Assembly: GCF_009908285.1 (NCBI RefSeq)
Contig: NZ_JAAARM010000021.1
Span: forward strand, 59,854 to 123,853
From: Pseudomonas sp. Fl4BN1
GTDB taxonomy: Bacteria; Pseudomonadota; Gammaproteobacteria; Pseudomonadales; Pseudomonadaceae
Reading direction: 5' to 3'
Length of the DNA: 64,000 nt
Shown here in pieces: positions 63,919-64,000 of this stretch. Within the stretch, counting starts at the first letter, position 1, and each line of letters starts with the position of its first letter. A program made the position numbers and the translations under genes. Below the pieces are notes generated by a model. That model was not told the origin of the DNA. It was given only the letters and a program-made list of their open reading frames with translations, and made no database searches.

Positions 63919-64000
63919 TCACTGCGCGTCGATGACGAGCCTCGCTTCGGCTCGCTTGGCAGCCACATCTTCGGGAATGGGCTTACCGGTTTCGAGCTGA
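63919..64000 (-). CDS. 3' end of a gene cut by the window edge, possibly phage tail-associated
   Basis: Only the last 26 codons are present, reading QLETGKPIPEDVAAKRAEAR and on to a TGA at 63919-63921. The charged Ala/Arg-rich C-terminus and the position upstream of the endolysin resemble a tail-fibre assembly or tail chaperone gene, but the fragment is too short to assign. Confidence 0.5.
   Translation of the reverse strand, partial: QLETGKPIPEDVAAKRAEARLVIDAQ

Overview
The window is a bacterial chromosome segment from a Pseudomonas of the fluorescens/protegens type. Four things point there. Gene order matches Pseudomonas: fruBKA with divergent cra; ampE-ampD-DUF1631 divergent from nadC; the metY-rimP-nusA-infB-rbfA-truB-rpsO-pnp operon; secG-tpiA-glmM-folP-ftsH-rlmE; greA-carBA-dapB-dnaJ-dnaK-grpE; recN-fur-omlA; and ratA-smpB. 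The tmRNA tag reads ANDETYGDYALAA. REP elements of the 'gtaggagc(t/c)ggcttgcc' type are present. Coding sequences are GC rich. Most of the window is conserved core genome.

Layout. 1-8.8 kb: a small DUF3077-like gene, a four-copy tandem REP (BIME) array, the fructose phosphotransferase operon fruB-fruK-fruA (minus), divergent cra with a near-consensus operator, a TatD-family hydrolase and a zinc-ribbon membrane protein. 9-16.5 kb: a chemoreceptor, ampE, ampD, a DUF1631 gene, nadC and a DUF6388 gene. 16.8-17.7 kb: a secreted coiled-coil protein built from exact 39-residue repeats. 17.8-27.2 kb: tRNA-Thr and the large translation/RNA-processing operon headed by tRNA-Leu and initiator tRNA. 27.2-34.7 kb: secG, tpiA, glmM, folP, ftsH, rlmE, divergent yhbY, a DUF4149 membrane protein and greA. 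34.7-44.3 kb: carB, carA, dapB and the dnaJ-dnaK-grpE heat-shock genes, with two visible sigma-32 promoters and a probable attenuator leader ORF in front of carA. 44.5-50.2 kb: recN with a LexA box, fur, omlA/bamE, rnfH, ratA, a sodium-dependent transporter and smpB. 50.2-58.9 kb: a lactate module, lldR | lldP-lutA-lutB-lutC-dld, with a palindromic operator and an A-rich Hfq/Crc-type site before lldP. 59.0-59.9 kb: a small secreted protein and ssrA (tmRNA).

59.9-64 kb, past ssrA, is accessory and looks like one edge of a prophage or tailocin. On the minus strand, read from the right edge, come the end of a tail-type gene, a GH19 endolysin, an Rz spanin with Rz1 nested in another frame, then an autotransporter carrying eight 49-residue HAF-type repeats, and a degraded gene remnant next to ssrA. 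ssrA 3' ends are common integration sites. No integrase lies beside ssrA here, so the other boundary must be outside the window.

The items most worth follow-up are the carA leader ORF that contains a terminator, the autotransporter cargo between the lysis cassette and ssrA, the intrinsic terminator inside the endolysin reading frame, the nested Rz1, and the 39-residue repeat protein. No CRISPR array, restriction system or insertion sequence was seen.
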